Shown here: positions 8,854 through 16,782 of the stretch, in pieces
Numbering within the stretch: the first letter of the stretch is position 1
How the letters are laid out: each line of letters starts with the position of its first letter
Program-made: the position numbers and the translations under genes
The notes under the pieces: model-generated
Told to the model about the DNA's origin: nothing
Databases searched by the model: none
Seen by the model: the letters and a program-made list of their open reading frames with translations, nothing else
Assembly: GCA_900553165.1 (NCBI GenBank)
Contig: USCN01000001.1
Coordinates: 1 to 26,618 of the forward strand
Origin: an uncultured Collinsella sp.
GTDB taxonomy: Bacteria; Actinomycetota; Coriobacteriia; Coriobacteriales; Coriobacteriaceae
Reading direction: 5' to 3'
DNA: 26,618 bases

Positions 8854-8878
8854 TAAAGAGGGCCGCAAGCGACCCTCT
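8854..8878 (-). terminator. Intrinsic terminator of the permease-amidohydrolase operon
   Basis: On the minus strand a stem of about ten pairs (8878-8869 with 8866-8857, one G-U) with a minimal loop runs into UUUAUUG. It lies about 60 nt after the amidohydrolase stop and just before the second LytS-like kinase. Confidence 0.68.
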
Positions 8879-8936
8879 CCATTGCATTATGCAATCAAAA
8901 ACTGTGTTTTACATCCAGCCATCGACAAACGGTATC

Positions 8937-10214
8937 TTAGGCGCTGTATTTGTTGGCCTCGCCAAAGGTGCCAGCCTCGACGATCCAGCCGTCCTTCATG
9001 ATGACGTCCATGTTGTCGGTGTTGAGCACGTGGATGTCGGCGGCGACGTCACCGTTGACAACCAGCAGGTCGGCGCACTTGCCGGCCTCGATGGAACCGG
9101 TCTCGTCCTCGATGTGGCACATCTTGGCACCGTTGAGGGTGGCGCAGGTGATGGTCTCGACCGGAGTGAAGCCGATCTTGTCGACGAACTCGTACATCTC
9201 CTCGATGGAGCAGGTGCCGTACGGGGTGACGAAGGAGAAGGAGTCGGAGCCGATCGTCATGACGACGCCGCGCTTCTTGGCCTCGCGCAGGCAGTCGTAG
9301 TTGCGCTGCAGCTCCTTCTCGACCAGGGTGCCCTCGTACTTGTCGTGCAGCTCGGGGACGTAGACGGGCGGATAGGTGGCGTACCAGGTGGGCAGGAAGG
9401 CGATCGTCGGGGTGAAGAAGGTGCCCTGCTCGGCCATGAGGTCCATGGTGCGCTCATCGATATCGAAGCCGTGAATCAGCTGCTCGCAGCCAAAGCGAAC
9501 GGAGTCGTAGGCGGCGGCGTGGTTGTTGTAGCAGTGACTCCACACGGGGATGCCGACCATCTTTGCCTCTTCGACCACGGCCTGGATCTCCTCGGAGCAA
9601 TAGTGCTGGTCGCGACCGGAATCCCAACGCCAGATGCCGCCACCGGTAGCCCAGATCTTTATGGCATCGGGGTTCTCGCGCAGGCGACGACGGACGGCCT
9701 TGCGCAGATCCCAAGGACCGTCGACCTGGTCGCCCCAGGGGTGCGATTCCTTGTTGAGCTCCTGGCTGCAGTGGTGGGAGTCGCCGTGGCCGGCAACGCG
9801 GCAGAAGCCAAGGCCGGTGGCCAGAACGCGCGGGCCCTTGAAGACGCCCTTGTCGATGCAGTCACGGATCTGGATACCAAAGCGACCAATCTCGCAGACG
9901 GTGGTGAGGCCGTGGGTGAGGCAGTCGTAGGCCTGCTTGACGGCGACGGCCTGCTTCTCGAGGAGCGGTTGCATGACCCAGTCGGTGTCATCGTCGGTCA
10001 AGTTGCCCGAGAAGTGCAGGTGGGTGTCGATCAGGCCGGGAAGGACGGTCTTGCCGGCGGCGTCGATGACCTCAACGCCCTCGGGAAGGTCCTGCATGGC
10101 GCCGGCGTACTCGATCTTGCCGTTGTCGTCGACGAGAACGAGGGAGTTCTCGACCGGCTCGGCACCGGTACCGTCGATGAGCTTGCCGCCAACGATTGCA
10201 TACTTAGTGGACAT
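8937..10214 (-). CDS. Metal-dependent amidohydrolase (imidazolonepropionase/prolidase-like)
   Basis: A 425-residue amidohydrolase-superfamily enzyme. The order of ligands is canonical: LPGLIDTHLHF (H65, H67), K186 in AIKIW as the likely carboxylated lysine, H227 in WSHCYN, H248 in IHGFD, and D324 in GSDSF. Small beta-sandwich parts flank the barrel at both ends, ending GKCADLLVVNGD. This pattern fits the branch holding imidazolonepropionase-like proteins and Xaa-Pro/N-acyl-amino-acid hydrolases (Sgx9260/Cc2672-like), which cleave dipeptides or acylated amino acids. AAGGAGG precedes the ATG. It lies 130 bp downstream of an amino-acid permease, which suggests the released product or the substrate is carried by that permease. 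Exact substrate is unknown. Confidence 0.88.
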   Translation of the reverse strand: MSTKYAIVGGKLIDGTGAEPVENSLVLVDDNGKIEYAGAMQDLPEGVEVIDAAGKTVLPGLIDTHLHFSGNLTDDDTDWVMQPLLEKQAVAVKQAYDCLTHGLTTVCEIGRFGIQIRDCIDKGVFKGPRVLATGLGFCRVAGHGDSHHCSQELNKESHPWGDQVDGPWDLRKAVRRRLRENPDAIKIWATGGGIWRWDSGRDQHYCSEEIQAVVEEAKMVGIPVWSHCYNNHAAAYDSVRFGCEQLIHGFDIDERTMDLMAEQGTFFTPTIAFLPTWYATYPPVYVPELHDKYEGTLVEKELQRNYDCLREAKKRGVVMTIGSDSFSFVTPYGTCSIEEMYEFVDKIGFTPVETITCATLNGAKMCHIEDETGSIEAGKCADLLVVNGDVAADIHVLNTDNMDVIMKDGWIVEAGTFGEANKYSA

Positions 10215-10299
10215 GGTTCCTCCTTATGGATCCATATAGTGGGCGAGGCCGTGTTGGGTTAAGGCCTCACAAAGCTACCCAAGTGGCGCCGGGTTCGGC

Positions 10300-10322
10300 G
10301 CGCGGAAGAGAGGATTCCGCGC
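10300..10322 (-). other. Intercistronic hairpin between permease and amidohydrolase
   Basis: GCGCGGAA pairs perfectly with TTCCGCGC around a 7-nt loop, 23 nt past the permease stop. No U-run follows, so it is more likely an RNA-stabilising or processing hairpin than a terminator. It may set different levels of the two messages. Confidence 0.5.
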
Positions 10323-10345
10323 ACCCGATCCGCCCCGGCTAGGCG

Positions 10346-11797
10346 TTACTTTTTGCGGGAATTGGTGAAAGCCATGAGGGCCAGGCCAATAGCCAACCAG
10401 CCGATCACGATGCTCCACTCCACCATGTTGAGGGAGGCGGGAGAGAACGGAATCACGAGCAGGCCGATGATGATGGCGCAGGCGGCGATAGCGAGGGAGA
10501 TGCCAAACTTGCCGCCGGGCACCTCGTAGGGACGAGGCAGGTCGGGCTCGGTGAAGCGCATGCGCAGGCAGGCGAGGGCGACCATGCCGCAGGAGAAGAT
10601 GAAGGCGAGAGCCGAAACGTTGGTCAGAGGGATGAGCATGTTCTTGCCCAGGAACGGACCGACGACGGTGATGACGCCCAGAACGACGCAGGCAAGCTTG
10701 GGAGCGCCGGAGCTGGGATCGACCTCGGCGAACTTCTCGGGCAGCTGGCCCTTGCGGCCCATGGCGAGCATAATGCGGCTCGTGGCGCCGTAGAAGGAGT
10801 TCATCGGGCCCATGGGTCCAAGCGTGGCGATGACGAGCATGGCCAGGTACAGGAGCATGTTGATGCCCTTGAGGCAGGCAAGCGCGGGAACCGGGCTCTT
10901 AACAAACTCATGCCAGTCGAGGATGGTGCCGAACGAGTAGATGCAGACCATGTAGAAGCCGCCGGCGGCCAGCAGGGCCAGGGAGATGATCTTGCCGAAC
11001 TTGTTCCAGTTGAGGCCCTCGGCTGCTTCCTCGGCCTGCTGAGGAATGGTGTCGAAACCGGCATAGAAGAACGGGGTCAGAACCAGGACCGACACGATGC
11101 CGGCGAACAGGCTAGTGCCCTCGGTGGCGGCCTTGCCGCCGCCAGCACCGGCGACCTGGGAGAACACGGGCATGGCGTTGTCCGGCGAGCCGGTGAACAG
11201 CGAGACGCCCATGGCGAGCAGCATGCCGCAGAGCAGGGCCTTGGTCAGGAAGGCTTGGAGCTTGGCGGCCGAGCTGGCACCGCGAAAATTGAGGAAGATG
11301 ACGTAGGCTGCAAAGCCGAGCGCGATCAGCGTCGGGAACAGGTAAACGTCGGCGCCCAGGATGGTGTAGAGCTTGACAGCGCGCAGCCACTCAAGACCGG
11401 GCAGGCTACCGAACATCTCGGACACGAGAGTCGAGATGGCAATGGCCTCCCACGGGCACAGGATGCCGTTGCCCAGGGCCAGGAGCCAACCGGTGATGTA
11501 GCTCAGCGTACGGCCAAAGCTACGATCGACATACTCGACGATGCCGCCCGAGATGGGGATAGCAGCCGTAAGCTCACCGAAAACAGCTCCGACGGGCACG
11601 AGGAAGATTGCACCCAAGAGGAATGCGATCATAGCGGGAACGGGACCGCCACCCACGACCATCCAGTCGCCGACCTGCAGAACCCAACCGGTACCGATGA
11701 TGGCACCGAAACCGATGGTGAAGAAGTTCCAGAGCGAAAGCGTTTTCTTCATGCCGCCGTTATCCTCGACTGCAACTTCTGCGTTCTTGTCCGCCAT
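10346..11797 (-). CDS. APC-superfamily amino-acid permease
   Basis: A 483-residue polytopic membrane protein of the amino acid-polyamine-organocation superfamily. The first helix holds GFGAIIGTGW (29-38), the unwound substrate-binding motif of helix 1, and about twelve hydrophobic segments follow. Helix 6 region reads FFYAGFDTIPQQAEEA, the usual spot for the second broken helix, and the segment ending MNSFYGATSRIMLAMGRKGQLP is a typical APC loop. AAAGGAGG precedes the ATG. It leads an operon with the amidohydrolase. The substrate is probably an amino acid or small amino-acid derivative, but it cannot be named. It is not the arginine-ornithine antiporter of the nearby island by any visible motif. 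Confidence 0.9.
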   Translation of the reverse strand: MADKNAEVAVEDNGGMKKTLSLWNFFTIGFGAIIGTGWVLQVGDWMVVGGGPVPAMIAFLLGAIFLVPVGAVFGELTAAIPISGGIVEYVDRSFGRTLSYITGWLLALGNGILCPWEAIAISTLVSEMFGSLPGLEWLRAVKLYTILGADVYLFPTLIALGFAAYVIFLNFRGASSAAKLQAFLTKALLCGMLLAMGVSLFTGSPDNAMPVFSQVAGAGGGKAATEGTSLFAGIVSVLVLTPFFYAGFDTIPQQAEEAAEGLNWNKFGKIISLALLAAGGFYMVCIYSFGTILDWHEFVKSPVPALACLKGINMLLYLAMLVIATLGPMGPMNSFYGATSRIMLAMGRKGQLPEKFAEVDPSSGAPKLACVVLGVITVVGPFLGKNMLIPLTNVSALAFIFSCGMVALACLRMRFTEPDLPRPYEVPGGKFGISLAIAACAIIIGLLVIPFSPASLNMVEWSIVIGWLAIGLALMAFTNSRKK

Positions 11798-12155
11798 TGT
11801 TCCCCTCCTTTCCTATTTGACGCCCCTTGACGTCACCCCTTGCGCGGTCCGTTTTGCCGCGCGCTTTTATTTCGTGGCTTTAAGATACGGCCTTGGCACA
11901 GCAACGCCGCTTGTGACTCGACCGAAGGCAGAACTACAAAACGAGCGGCACCGTTTTTGGGACGAACGGCGAGGGGCGCCACTCGGTGCGAGCGCCCGTT
12001 TTGATGGCGCGATTCGATTGCTCGCGGAAGATGTCGCTTTATGGCGCCAAGCCCACCTTGTTCGTGCCGTTTATCGAACTTTTGTCGCACGTGCTCATTT
12101 GCTGCACGTCTTTTTTGTAGGATGAACGGGTTATATATGAGACGAGGCGGTACAA
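11798..12155. promoter_or_regulatory. Divergent intergenic region, permease (-) and C39-like peptidase (+)
   Basis: No gene is supported in these 358 bp. The palindrome TGACGTCA at 11828-11835 overlaps a direct repeat TTGACGCCCC/TTGACGTCAC about 30 nt before the permease start, a possible operator. On the plus side an AT-rich TTATATATGA at 12131-12140 precedes GAGGCGG, the likely ribosome binding site of the peptidase gene. No clear -35/-10 pair is visible on either strand. Confidence 0.35.
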
Positions 12156-13157
12156 ATGGCATATGAATACAATGACGGCGAACGGCAGCGAAACGTTCGC
12201 CTTGCCGGGCGTACCACGCCAACATCCAGGAGTGCTTCTGACAACGACGGGCCGCAGAACCCGCAGCGTCCGCAGAATCGCCCCTCGTCGTCTATGCCGC
12301 AGAATGCCAACACGCGCCAGACGGATCGCCCATACTCGGGCACCTGTCAACGCCGGGCCGAAGTGCCTCGGCGGCAGAAAAACGATCGGCGAAAGTCTGA
12401 CGATCACATCAGCCGTTTCTTTTCGAAGCCCCGCGGCGGACGCGGCGCAAAGCAGCCACGGCCGATGGGACGTGCCAGGGCCGCCAATCCGCAGATTCAT
12501 CGTCTCCGTCTTGCCCTGTGCTCCATCATGGCATGTCTGGCCTTTGTGTATCTGGGGTCGTGTGCCTCGCATGGCTCTGCCGGTCTAGAGCCCACCGCCG
12601 AGGAAAAGCTCCTCAAAGCCCCGGTCGCACTCGGCTACTCGTTTGCTTTTTCGACCCCGCGTTCGCAGTGGAGTGCCGGCACCATGCCGCATATCTACCA
12701 GATTGACCCCGCATGGTCGGAGCTGCCCTACGCCGGCGGCACCATCCGCCAAAACGGCTGCGGACCCACCTGCCTCACCATGGTCTACATCTTTAAAACG
12801 GGGCGCACCGATATGACACCGGCAGATATGTGCGCCCTTTCCGAGGCGGGCAACTATGCCCCCACCGGTGCCACCGAGTGGTCATTTATGACGAGCGGTG
12901 CATGGCAGCTGGGGCTTAACGGGACGCAGCTCTACAACGATCGAGACTCGATGGCCCAGGCCTTGCGCTCAGGTGCCCCCGTAATCGCCGCCGTGCGTCC
13001 CGGCACGTTTACCAACGTGGGTCATTACATCGTGCTCTACGGCATTGACGACGCCGACCAGATCGGTGTCTACGATCCCAATTCGCCCAGCCGTAGCGCC
13101 CGCCGCTGGGGCGTCGTAGAAGTCCTCAACGAAATCGAAGCCATGTGGGCCTACTAG
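12156..13157 (+). CDS. Membrane-anchored C39-like cysteine peptidase
   Basis: A 333-residue protein with three parts. Residues 1-115 are low complexity, rich in Pro, Gln, Arg and Asn. A single hydrophobic segment (about 117-135, LALCSIMACLAFVYLGSCA) is followed by a papain-like C39_2-type domain (about 180-333). Likely catalytic residues are C202 in NGCGPTC, H290 in VGHYIVLYG and D307 in YDPNSP. The positive N terminus and following helix predict a signal anchor with the peptidase outside the cell. C39_2 proteins without an ABC exporter are usually surface hydrolases of unknown substrate. The ATG follows GAGGCGG at six bases. The stop codon TAG is also the first three bases of a repeat unit. 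Confidence 0.78.
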   Translation: MAYEYNDGERQRNVRLAGRTTPTSRSASDNDGPQNPQRPQNRPSSSMPQNANTRQTDRPYSGTCQRRAEVPRRQKNDRRKSDDHISRFFSKPRGGRGAKQPRPMGRARAANPQIHRLRLALCSIMACLAFVYLGSCASHGSAGLEPTAEEKLLKAPVALGYSFAFSTPRSQWSAGTMPHIYQIDPAWSELPYAGGTIRQNGCGPTCLTMVYIFKTGRTDMTPADMCALSEAGNYAPTGATEWSFMTSGAWQLGLNGTQLYNDRDSMAQALRSGAPVIAAVRPGTFTNVGHYIVLYGIDDADQIGVYDPNSPSRSARRWGVVEVLNEIEAMWAY

Positions 13158-13300
13158 TCATTGGGGACAGACTTTACTAGTCGTTGGGGACAGACTTAAA
13201 TGAGTGGTCGTTGGGGACAGCCTTTGCGGACGACCGCTCGTGCTGTCGAAAAGGACTGTCCCAAGATGCCGGTAGGAAAGGAACGTCCCCAAGTGCCGGG
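13155..13300. repeat. REP-like repeat cluster 1 (BIME-like)
   Basis: Three tandem units of the form T(A/G)GTCRTTGGGGACAG start at 13155, 13178 and 13205. They are followed in inverse orientation by CTGTCCCAAGATGCCGG and CGTCCCCAAGTGCCGG (about 13256-13300). GGGACAG and CTGTCCC arms can fold together with flanking CCTTT/AAAGG. Related copies lie at 20427-20510 and 26169-26217. The sequence style recalls REP elements mobilised by Y1-type REP-associated transposases; none is encoded in the window. Confidence 0.75.
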
Positions 13301-13306
13301 TTGAAA

Positions 13307-14323
13307 CAAAAGCCCCGCAGTCGGAGCGGACTGCGGGGCTCATGAAGAGAGGCTAGTTTGTGGGCGCTTTGCCCGGCGCCCACGAGAGATACAACAGAGT
13401 AGAGACTACTCGTGGATGCGGGTACCGGAGAGGCCGGCCATGGTCTCGGCGGCCTTGTCCAGAGCGCCGATGATGCAGGTGCGGCCCTTGCGGGAACGGG
13501 CGAACTTGATAGCAGCGCGGACCTTGGGCTCCATGGAACCCTTGCCGAACTGGCCCTCGTCGGCCAGGCGCTCGGCCTCGTCGGCGGTGAGGTCCTCGAG
13601 CTCCTCCTGGTTGGGCTTGCCGAAGTTGATGGCGACGTGCTCGACGGCGGTCAGCAGGAACAGGACGTCGGCGTCGCAGTCCTCGGCCAGCAGCTCGCCG
13701 CCCAGGTCCTTGTCGATGACGGCGAGGACGCCCTTGTAGCAGCCCTTGTTCTCGTAGTCGCGGACGACGGGGATGCCGCCGCCACCGCAGGCGATGACGA
13801 TGAACTCATTGTCGAGCAGGTTGAGGATGGAGTCGGCCTCGACGATCTTCTTGGGATCGGGGGAAGCGACGACGCGACGCCAGCCGCGGCCGGAGTCCTC
13901 GACGAAGACCTTGGAGGGATCCTCGGCCATGAACTCCTTGGCCTGCTCCTCGGTGTAGAAGGGGCCGATCGGCTTGGTCGGGTTCTTGAACGCGGGATCG
14001 TCGGGGTCGCACTCGATCTGGGTGACGACGGTGGCGGCGTGCCAACGCTTATAGCGCTTGTGCATCTCGCGGCCGATGCCCTGCTGCAGGTGATAGCCAA
14101 TGTAGCCCTGGGACATGGCGCCGCACTCGGGCAGCGGCATCTCGGGGGTGCCGATGGCGTCGTGGGCGGCGGCGAAGGCGTTCTGGATCATGCCGACCTG
14201 CGGGCCGTTGCCGTGGGTGATGATGATCTCGTTGCCCTGCTCGATGAGGCCGAGGAGGGCGTGGGCGGTGTTGCTCACGGCCTCGATCTGCTCGACGGGG
14301 TTGTTGCCGAGGGCGTTGCCGCC
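13307..14323 (-). repeat. Long direct repeat, copy 1 (arcC body plus terminator)
   Basis: These 1017 bp recur at 20511-21527 in the same orientation with a constant offset of 7204. I found a single difference (T13332 versus C20536, in the terminator stem). The match stops at 14324, where about nine of the next 45 bases differ. The block holds nearly all of arcC and its 3' hairpins but neither start region nor promoter. Confidence 0.93.
13308..13340 (-). terminator. Terminator of the arcC1 operon
   Basis: A perfect 12-bp stem (13340-13329 with 13322-13311) with a 6-nt loop runs into UUUUG on the minus strand. A second perfect hairpin GTGGGCGC/GCGCCCAC lies just before it at 13360-13383, so the operon ends with two hairpins in series. 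Confidence 0.85.
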
Positions 14324-14368
14324 GAGAGCGACGACAATACGATCGGGCTTACCGTAGGGTTTGGACAT
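13406..14368 (-). CDS. arcC: Carbamate kinase, copy 1
   Basis: A 320-residue carbamate kinase, the ATP-forming last step of arginine deimination (carbamoyl phosphate plus ADP to ATP, CO2 and ammonia). Family motifs are present: VVALGGNALG near residue 12, THGNGPQVG, SQGYIGYHLQQ, VASPDPKKIVE, ACGGGGIPVV, and VIDKDLGGELLA near the ATP site. Its AAGGAGG overlaps the carbamoyltransferase stop codon TAA, and the gap is ten bases, so it is the last gene of the carrier-arcA-carbamoyltransferase-arcC operon. Codon use is strongly biased to G/C-ending codons, more so than arcA2, which fits high expression. Its DNA from codon 15 onward is the same as the copy at 20610. Confidence 0.96.
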   Translation of the reverse strand: MSKPYGKPDRIVVALGGNALGNNPVEQIEAVSNTAHALLGLIEQGNEIIITHGNGPQVGMIQNAFAAAHDAIGTPEMPLPECGAMSQGYIGYHLQQGIGREMHKRYKRWHAATVVTQIECDPDDPAFKNPTKPIGPFYTEEQAKEFMAEDPSKVFVEDSGRGWRRVVASPDPKKIVEADSILNLLDNEFIVIACGGGGIPVVRDYENKGCYKGVLAVIDKDLGGELLAEDCDADVLFLLTAVEHVAINFGKPNQEELEDLTADEAERLADEGQFGKGSMEPKVRAAIKFARSRKGRTCIIGALDKAAETMAGLSGTRIHE

Positions 14369-14378
14369 GCGTGCCTCC

Positions 14379-15386
14379 TTATCGAAGAGTAGCGTACATC
14401 ACGGCTTTAATGGTATGCATGCGGTTCTCTGCCTCTTGGAAGACGCGAGACTTATCGGACTCGAAGACCTCGTCGGAGACCTCCATCTCGGTTACGCCGA
14501 ACTTCTCCGCGATTTCCGCTCCGATGGTGGTCTTGGTATCGTGGAAACTCGGGAGGCAATGCATGAAGATAGCGTTGGGGTTTGCCTTCGCCATGACCTC
14601 CGAGGTTACGCGGTACGGGGAGAGCAGCTCGATACGGCTCTTCCAGAGCTCCTCAGCCTGGCCCATGCCAACCCAGACATCGGTGTAAATAACATCGGCA
14701 TCCTTTACGCCCTCATCGATGTTGTCAGTAAGCTGAATGGTGCAGCCATTTTCCTCGGCGATCTTCTGGCAAGTCTCGAGCAGCTCGGGATCAAAGTGGG
14801 TAGCGCCCTCAACGTCGCCCTTCGGCCCACAAGAGCAGAAGTTGATGCCGAGCTTGGCGCAGATAACCATGAGGGAATCGCTTACATTGCCCTGCTCCTT
14901 GCCGAGATAGGTCAGCTTGAGGCCACGCGTGTCACCGAATTCCTCGCGCATCGTAAGGATATCCGCCAAAGCCTGGGTCGGGTGATACTCATTGGTGAGA
15001 CCATTCCACACGGGAACGCCGGCTTTATCGGCAAGCTCCTCAACAATGGACTGGTCAGAGCCACGATACTCGATACCATCGTACATGCGACCAAGCACGC
15101 GGGCGGTATCCTCAATGGACTCCTTTTTGCCCATCTGCGACGAACCGGGATCAAGGTAGGTTACACCTAAGCCGAGATCCATACCGCCCACCTCGAAAGC
15201 GCAGCGCGTACGCGTCGAAGTCTTTTCAAACAGCAGAACGATGTTCTTGCCATCAAGATAACGATGGGGAGCACCCATGCGCTTGAGATTCTTAAAGTCC
15301 CTCGAAAGCTCGAGCATATACTCGATCTCCTCGGTAGTGAAATCGAGCAGGGTCAGAAAACTACGACCAGAAAGATTCAGTGCCAT
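14379..15386 (-). CDS. arcB: Ornithine carbamoyltransferase-like protein with altered binding motifs
   Basis: A 335-residue transcarbamoylase. Carbamoyl-phosphate motifs are intact: STRTR (57-61), HPTQ (135-138), and HCLP (276-279) within HCLPSFHD. Overall sequence fits the catabolic ornithine branch ([19 protein letters not shown]). Two ornithine-side motifs are not canonical. The usual GD(A/G)RNN reads GKEQGN (162-167), and the DVWVSMG loop reads DVWVGMG (236-242), losing the serine. In the operon with arcA and arcC, phosphorolysis of citrulline is the expected role, but another substrate cannot be excluded. GAAAGGA precedes the ATG. The upstream gap to arcA (84 bp) holds a short GCGCG/CGCGC hairpin at 15429-15443 that may be a processing site. 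Confidence 0.9.
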   Translation of the reverse strand: MALNLSGRSFLTLLDFTTEEIEYMLELSRDFKNLKRMGAPHRYLDGKNIVLLFEKTSTRTRCAFEVGGMDLGLGVTYLDPGSSQMGKKESIEDTARVLGRMYDGIEYRGSDQSIVEELADKAGVPVWNGLTNEYHPTQALADILTMREEFGDTRGLKLTYLGKEQGNVSDSLMVICAKLGINFCSCGPKGDVEGATHFDPELLETCQKIAEENGCTIQLTDNIDEGVKDADVIYTDVWVGMGQAEELWKSRIELLSPYRVTSEVMAKANPNAIFMHCLPSFHDTKTTIGAEIAEKFGVTEMEVSDEVFESDKSRVFQEAENRMHTIKAVMYATLR

Positions 15387-15470
15387 GATAGGTTCCTTTC
15401 ATTTTTACCTAATTGATGAGTGTGCGGCGCGCGAAGAACGCGCATCCGCGCATCTCGGGCCAGAACGGAA

Positions 15471-16715
15471 TTAAATCTCTTCGCGCCAGAACGGCATGGT
15501 CATGCAGCGCGGGCCACCACGACCACGAGACAGCTCTTCGGAAGGAGCAACCAGCAGCTCAACGCCCGCCTTATAAAGCGCATCATTGGTAACAACGTTG
15601 CGCTCATAGACGCACACCTTACCCGGCGCGACAGCAAGCGTGTTGGAACCATCGTTCCACTGCTCACGGGATGCCTCGATTGGATCGCCGGCGCCGCATT
15701 CGATCATCGTGATATGGTCGATACCGGTTGCCATTTCAAGAATCTGCTGAATCGTTCCCTCGATCTCCTCGATACAGACCTCGCCATCCGAATCGCCCTT
15801 GGTGAGTCGATAGGCACGAAGCGTCTCGTAGATACCGGGGTAGACGGTAAACTTATCGTAATCAACCTGAGTACAAACCGTATCAAGATGCATATAGGCA
15901 TAGCCGTGGGGGATCTTGATAGCAAATACCTGCTCGATCTCGGACTCTCCCGTGCCCCAGAACAGATTCTTGGCAAGCTGGTCGATGGCTGCGGTCTGGG
16001 TACGCTCGGAAATACCGATCGCAAGCGTGGTGGCGTTAATGTTCAGAACATCGCCGCCTTCGATATGCCAATCGCTATTGTGGTCGTACCAAAGCGGAGC
16101 CCCAGCATAATCAGGATGGTGGCGCATGATGGTCTCATAGAATACGACCTCACGGTTGCGCTGATGCCAGTACATGCGGTTCATCATCGCACCCTTGCCG
16201 ACCACAGCGATCGGATCACGCGAGAAGTAGGAGGCGGGCATCGGGAACAAGACCATTTCGTCGGGCTTCAGCTCGTCGCTATCCATGGCCGCAAGGGAAC
16301 CGCCCACATGCGGAATCTCGAGATCGCGTACATAGAGGCCGCCCATAGCGGTAAGAACAAACTCTTTGTTGTCCTTGATGGAGTCGAGCTTCTCCACGAC
16401 TGCCTGACGAAGCGCCAGGTTCTCGATCTTGGCCTCGGGAACGAACTTGCTCATAAACTCGGCACGAGAACCCTCAACCTGATCGAAAGTCTCGGCAAGC
16501 AAGTCCTCCATATAAACGACCTCGGCGCCAGCACCGCGAAGAAGATTGGTAAACTCGTCATGCTCTCGCTGGGCATACTCGAGATAAAACGCGTCATGAA
16601 TCCAGGCGCGCTCAAAATCCTCCGCCTTCATGTTTACCAGGTCCAAGCCCGGTCGGTGCACGCATACCTTCTTGAGGGCACCAATTTCGCTATGAACGTT
16701 CAGACCTTTGCTCAT
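15471..16715 (-). CDS. arcA: Arginine deiminase 1
   Basis: A 414-residue arginine deiminase converting arginine to citrulline and ammonia. Conserved features are SEIG..K and HRPG near the N terminus, FSRDP with D167, HIEGGD (H217, E219, D222), MHLDT (H276, D278), and the catalytic C404 in RGGPRC, with R399 in the position of the gating arginine. Where most family members read PNLYFTRDP, this one reads PASYFSRDP, so the usual asparagine six residues before the aspartate is alanine (A161). Two ATGs are adjacent; the second (16715) is six bases from AGGA and gives the usual MSKGLNV start, though 16718 remains possible. It lies 67 bp downstream of the carrier gene. Confidence 0.96.
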   Translation of the reverse strand: MSKGLNVHSEIGALKKVCVHRPGLDLVNMKAEDFERAWIHDAFYLEYAQREHDEFTNLLRGAGAEVVYMEDLLAETFDQVEGSRAEFMSKFVPEAKIENLALRQAVVEKLDSIKDNKEFVLTAMGGLYVRDLEIPHVGGSLAAMDSDELKPDEMVLFPMPASYFSRDPIAVVGKGAMMNRMYWHQRNREVVFYETIMRHHPDYAGAPLWYDHNSDWHIEGGDVLNINATTLAIGISERTQTAAIDQLAKNLFWGTGESEIEQVFAIKIPHGYAYMHLDTVCTQVDYDKFTVYPGIYETLRAYRLTKGDSDGEVCIEEIEGTIQQILEMATGIDHITMIECGAGDPIEASREQWNDGSNTLAVAPGKVCVYERNVVTNDALYKAGVELLVAPSEELSRGRGGPRCMTMPFWREEI

Positions 16716-16782
16716 CATCGTTCCTTTCTGGATTAGAGCTCAATAGTTATTGCAATGGCTTACAAAGTTGTCGTTTCGTTTG

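Noticed and set aside
12039..12572. Minus-strand frame opposite the C39-like peptidase N terminus
   Set aside because: It lies antisense to the low-complexity tail and has no domain; the plus-strand frame continues into a clear peptidase.
13155..13300. CRISPR array
   Set aside because: Three short tandem units with unequal 4-8 bp gaps followed by inverted units do not match a repeat-spacer pattern.
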